From positions 106,891 to 170,890 of the forward strand of contig NW_002060964.1 in NCBI RefSeq assembly GCF_000150275.1: 64,000 nucleotides of DNA. Reading direction: 5' to 3'. Each line of letters starts with the position of its first letter. The stretch's first letter is position 1. The notes below the pieces were generated by a model. The model had not been told where the DNA came from, ran no database searches, and worked only from the letters and a program-made list of their open reading frames with translations. Below are positions 60,491-64,000 of this stretch, piece by piece. The stretch is from Trichoplax adhaerens (Eukaryota; Placozoa; Uniplacotomia; Trichoplacea; Trichoplacidae). The position numbers were made by a program, and so were the translations under genes.

Positions 60491-61542
60491 TCTCCTTCCT
60501 TAGCTTTTATCTACTTCCTATCATCGACTTTATTGCAATACGGTATGTTCTACTTTAATTTGTAGCTATTTAAGACATTAATACCTATGATTTTGTGTTT
60601 CTGAACAAATGTAATATGTTATTCAAGTACTATGCTATCACTAGTTCGATATTAGATCGATGCTATACCACGAAGTTGCTCAGCAAGTATTCCAATATTA
60701 CAGTCAATCTTACAGTACTGTACACTAAATCCACAGGACAGAAAGCTCCGTGCTTCAAGTTAGGCCCAAGATGCGCCATTTAAGCTATTAGATTAGTGAT
60801 TTCCCTTCGAAAAAGAGACATAAAAGGAGTCAGACATCATGACGCTGGCACTCAAAGGTTAGTAGTCTCTAGGGAATAGCCGCCTGACTACCGGACTCCA
60901 TGATTATTATTAACATTACTGTTGAATGCCACTACTGGAAATTGCGTGGTAGATCAATCTTGCAAAGAAATCCACTTTTTCTACTCTAGTGTATTTATTT
61001 CAGCCATCCTATGCTGTAGAAGAAAGCAAATGAACTATTATCCATTCAATTTGTAAAAGCAACTGCTGCAAAATGATTATTTTGGCAGCCATGCCGAATG
61101 TAATCCGTCAGTGATCTCGATGTGCTATTGAATTGACATGAAGCATTGTTTTGAGCGGCAAGAATTTTTTAGTATGGACAAGGGGTTGTCATTTCAATTC
61201 AATAGAACAAGGTTACTGCTAATTTTGTACAGACATTTAGCCGTAGGTTACCTAAAGTCAAAATTAATGAATACAGCATTATTGAACACGAAGAATAGCT
61301 TGAGCAAATATTCTCTTATTATGATGATTTTATGCAGGCTTATTGATTCCAAAAAGAAAGAATAATTTTGCAATAGCAGTGGTGCTTTGTTTAAATCAAT
61401 GTAGCGAAACATACGTATTAGCCCTTGTCAACTGGTTACTAACTGTTTGCTAAGGACTTGTTAGGCTGCAAAGACATCGGTTGCTTGTTAATAAACTGAC
61501 ATTGGACTTGCACGTGTACTAAAGAAATGAGCAGTAGAAACC
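60491..61542. other. intergenic DNA between relic and copy C
   Basis: Contains part of the shared 5' flank (60615-60680) and one TGTAC palindrome near 60713-60725. The promoter of the 61543 gene must lie here; no element stands out. The 75-codon plus frame at 61138-61365 has no family resemblance. Confidence 0.45.
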
Positions 61543-62649
61543 ATGGAGGAACATGCAATTAGAACTGATATTTTCCAATATGATAAAGCTTTTCTTGCCT
61601 ACAAGAGTTGCAACAATGATCATGAGAGATTGTCTCGATTAAATCATACTTTCTTAAAACAACTTCAAGATTTAGGCTTGTTCTATCGTCAGGATCAAGT
61701 TACTCTAGTTGGCGATATCGGCTGTGGAGATGGAGAAGCTACCATTACTTACTTAAATAATATTGAATTTAAAGGAGGATTAGATATTAGAGCAATGGAT
61801 AAGCTTGCCCAATTCGCCGGTACACATCAGTCTTCAGTGAAGAATGCCACTTCAGAAGGAGAAAAAGGACTAGCTAACGAAACTTTCTCGAAAGCTAAAC
61901 AATCACAGGTGATCCCGTTAAAGAATTACCAAGTAAACTTTGGCGATATGTTGGAAGTTGATGTCGCACACCTGTTGTATACAGATGAAGAGATCAAAGA
62001 ATCAATGAATCGATTTAATCTTGTCTATCTCTCTCACTCGGTCTACTACGCACGCGATCAACATAAAAATGGCCGATACGGTGTTACTAATCTTCTAGAC
62101 AGTGTTGCTACTGATTTATTGGCAGATGATGGTGTAGCAATACTATTCCATGCCGGTCTTGAATTTGATACAGTCACCTCAATTAGCTATTATACTAGAA
62201 GCCTAATTCAAGATATTGTTCCAACTGAGGAAGAATGCAACAGAATATCTGCTACTCACATTATCAGCAATTCTTCCCGTGAATTAGGGTTAACCTATTT
62301 TGAGATACCGTACAAGTTCGAGCTGTACTTTTCTAAGGATTGTAAAAAATACGCTGATGTATTTAAGGATCCTAGCAGATATCACGAATTACAGAATGAT
62401 CCTGCAGCATTACAAGACTTGTATAAAATCATATTTATTGCCCATCGCTCACCAGATGATCTCTATACAGATCATTCTTCTCGTGGACTAAACAATTTAG
62501 TGGATAAAGTACTAGATTGTATTAAGAGAAATGATAGTATAACTCTATCTGCAAGTATGCAAGTCATCCTAAGTAGAAAAGCAAGCGACGAATTTAAGCA
62601 GAAGATAGAAACAGCTGTTAAACAATGCCAGAATAAATTTGGTGACTAA
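61543..62649 (+). CDS. intronless SAM-dependent methyltransferase-like protein, copy C
   Basis: A single exon of 368 aa on the opposite strand to the other members. Motif I reads GDIGCGDGEAT at residues 57-67, a better match to the class I consensus than in copies A and B. LDIRAMD, FGDMLEVDVAHLLYT, FNLVYLSHSVYYA and LLADDGVAILFHA follow in the expected order, and the C-terminal half has FKDPSRYHEL, IAHRSPDDLYTDHSSRGL and ILSRKASDEFKQKIE. By eye about half of the residues match copies A and B, so the split is old. The relics at 45.8 and 53.4 kb are of this type. Substrate unknown. The start codon is the first ATG in frame and matches copies A and B in position. Confidence 0.87.
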   Translation: MEEHAIRTDIFQYDKAFLAYKSCNNDHERLSRLNHTFLKQLQDLGLFYRQDQVTLVGDIGCGDGEATITYLNNIEFKGGLDIRAMDKLAQFAGTHQSSVKNATSEGEKGLANETFSKAKQSQVIPLKNYQVNFGDMLEVDVAHLLYTDEEIKESMNRFNLVYLSHSVYYARDQHKNGRYGVTNLLDSVATDLLADDGVAILFHAGLEFDTVTSISYYTRSLIQDIVPTEEECNRISATHIISNSSRELGLTYFEIPYKFELYFSKDCKKYADVFKDPSRYHELQNDPAALQDLYKIIFIAHRSPDDLYTDHSSRGLNNLVDKVLDCIKRNDSITLSASMQVILSRKASDEFKQKIETAVKQCQNKFGD

Positions 62650-64000
62650 AAGCTAGCATAATTGCTGTATCCTCATCTTTCTGCTTGTAGACTGAATTGT
62701 TAACGTATGACTCTGCACTGAGTGCTGTAGAATATCATCAACTACAGTAATCTTAATTGTTACAACTCTCATTAGTACGGCATAGTGTCCAGGTTCGTCC
62801 AGTTTTTAGTTAAGCTATTCTTCAAGTTTCATTTTACATTCCTAATACTTAAATAGAGCGAATTCTAGGTAATAATTGTGCTTAACGATACGTAGTCTAG
62901 TAAGGCTAAATAAGATTATAGGTAGTAATCCTAGTTGTGGATTAGCATTTACAATGAATGTGAGTGATTAGGCAAAGATTTCACTCTTTCGCCAATCCTT
63001 CCCCTTTTAATTTATTTATAGTTAGTTTATTTTATTATACGTCTACAAGAATTTACGATCACCTTCGTGTCTATTTATAGTGGGCTCTCAATATAACCGT
63101 CGTTAAAAACGATAGCGGTCGATAGTAATTAAGCAAGTACATCTCGATATTTTTTAATCACTTCTTCTTGTTGGTTATAAATTTTTTTAATTATCTTACG
63201 TTCGTTTTCTGACCTCTTGGAGACTATACTATCTTATTTAAATGATACTTTGGTATAAAATTGATCCTATACACATATTTAACCTTGTTTGGACTAACTA
63301 TAACAAAGTGGACATTCATTAATTCAATTAATTTAATTTTCGCGCATAACTTTGATATTGATATCAAGCAATCTCATCATATTGTTGCACTAATATTTTG
63401 CTAATCTCATTCTCTCTGCTGTAAGCGTATACACGTATTTTATATGAACTACTCAATCAAAGAGTTAGTAGACTATAATAAAGTTTAATTTTATTGTCGA
63501 TGATAACAGCTTTTATTCGGTTTACAAAAAATAACTGGAATGCATTCCGTTCGAATTAATATTTAGATACGCTATGATAGTCTCACGAGATCATAATTAC
63601 TGAAAATGCATCCTTTAGCTACTTTTTATATATGGTATATATATGATACATCATATATACTTCATCGTATATATAAGTAGGAGTACAGTACAGTACAAAT
63701 GAACTATCATACCATCACATAGAATGGTACTAAAGACTGTAAATAATTTTAATCCCTCTACGCATACATGTATTTGTATTAGCTAGCACGATCTTGCACT
63801 CTATTTACTGTATATCCTCGGTAAATGCACCATCAACTTGCACTCTATTTACTGTGTATCCTCGGTAAATGCACCATCAACTTGCACTATGAATTTACTA
63901 ACCCTCATTCTACAAACGGGGTCAAACAATGTCTGATATATTTAATAATATGCTGTACTGTACTGTAAGATTGACTATAATAATTATTTAAAAAAGATAG
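62650..64000. other. intergenic DNA to the window end
   Basis: AT-rich with no recognised gene. TGTAC/GTACA runs occur at about 63681-63696 and 63952-63967, and TATATA-rich palindromic DNA at 63625-63675. Confidence 0.5.
63793..63888. repeat. 44-bp tandem duplication plus partial third unit
   Basis: Units start at 63793 and 63837 with CTTGCACTCTATTTACTG and differ by one base; the first eight bases of a third unit follow at 63881. No further meaning was seen. Confidence 0.85.

Overview
The window is nuclear DNA of an animal or close relative: AT-rich, with intron-split genes that use GT-AG splice sites. It carries clathrin heavy chain, a Mediator subunit, a SET1-type histone methyltransferase and a subunit of the motile-cilium nexin-dynein regulatory complex. 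Low GC, short to medium introns, a cilium gene and compact conserved genes fit an early-branching metazoan such as a placozoan. That species guess is inference; nothing in the sequence proves it.

Layout. 1-11948 is AT-rich and almost empty apart from a probable decayed gene at 6663-7760. MED21 (-, 11949-14087, 6 exons) lies head-to-head with a cobalamin adenosyltransferase, MMAB (+, 14770-16887, 8 exons). Clathrin heavy chain (-, 18159-26372, 20 exons, 1702 aa) ends facing MMAB. A 3.4 kb repeat-rich spacer, full of TGTAC/GTACA palindromic pentamers and a five-copy composite repeat, separates clathrin from SETD1 (+, 29808-37145, 11 exons, 1186 aa). SETD1 ends tail-to-tail with DRC2/CCDC65 (-, 37822-43737, 15 exons, 499 aa). 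Upstream of DRC2 is a near-perfect palindrome containing an RFX-type X-box. All five gene models were assembled by hand from homologous exons; splice phases are consistent throughout and lengths agree with the families.

45.8-62.7 kb is different. It holds a local family of intronless class I SAM-dependent methyltransferase-like genes: three intact copies (47953-49083 -, 56270-57406 -, 61543-62649 +) and at least four decayed ones (about 45.8-46.2, 53.4, 58.6-58.9 and 59.8-60.5 kb, all -). Two intact copies are nearly identical in their coding part, while their recognisably homologous 5' flanks have diverged strongly. This suggests gene conversion limited to the coding region, with one unconverted patch. 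The substrate is unknown. I regard this array as the most interesting part of the window.

The five conserved genes are unrelated housekeeping or ciliary genes (transcription, cobalamin metabolism, vesicle coats, chromatin, cilia) and show no common pathway.
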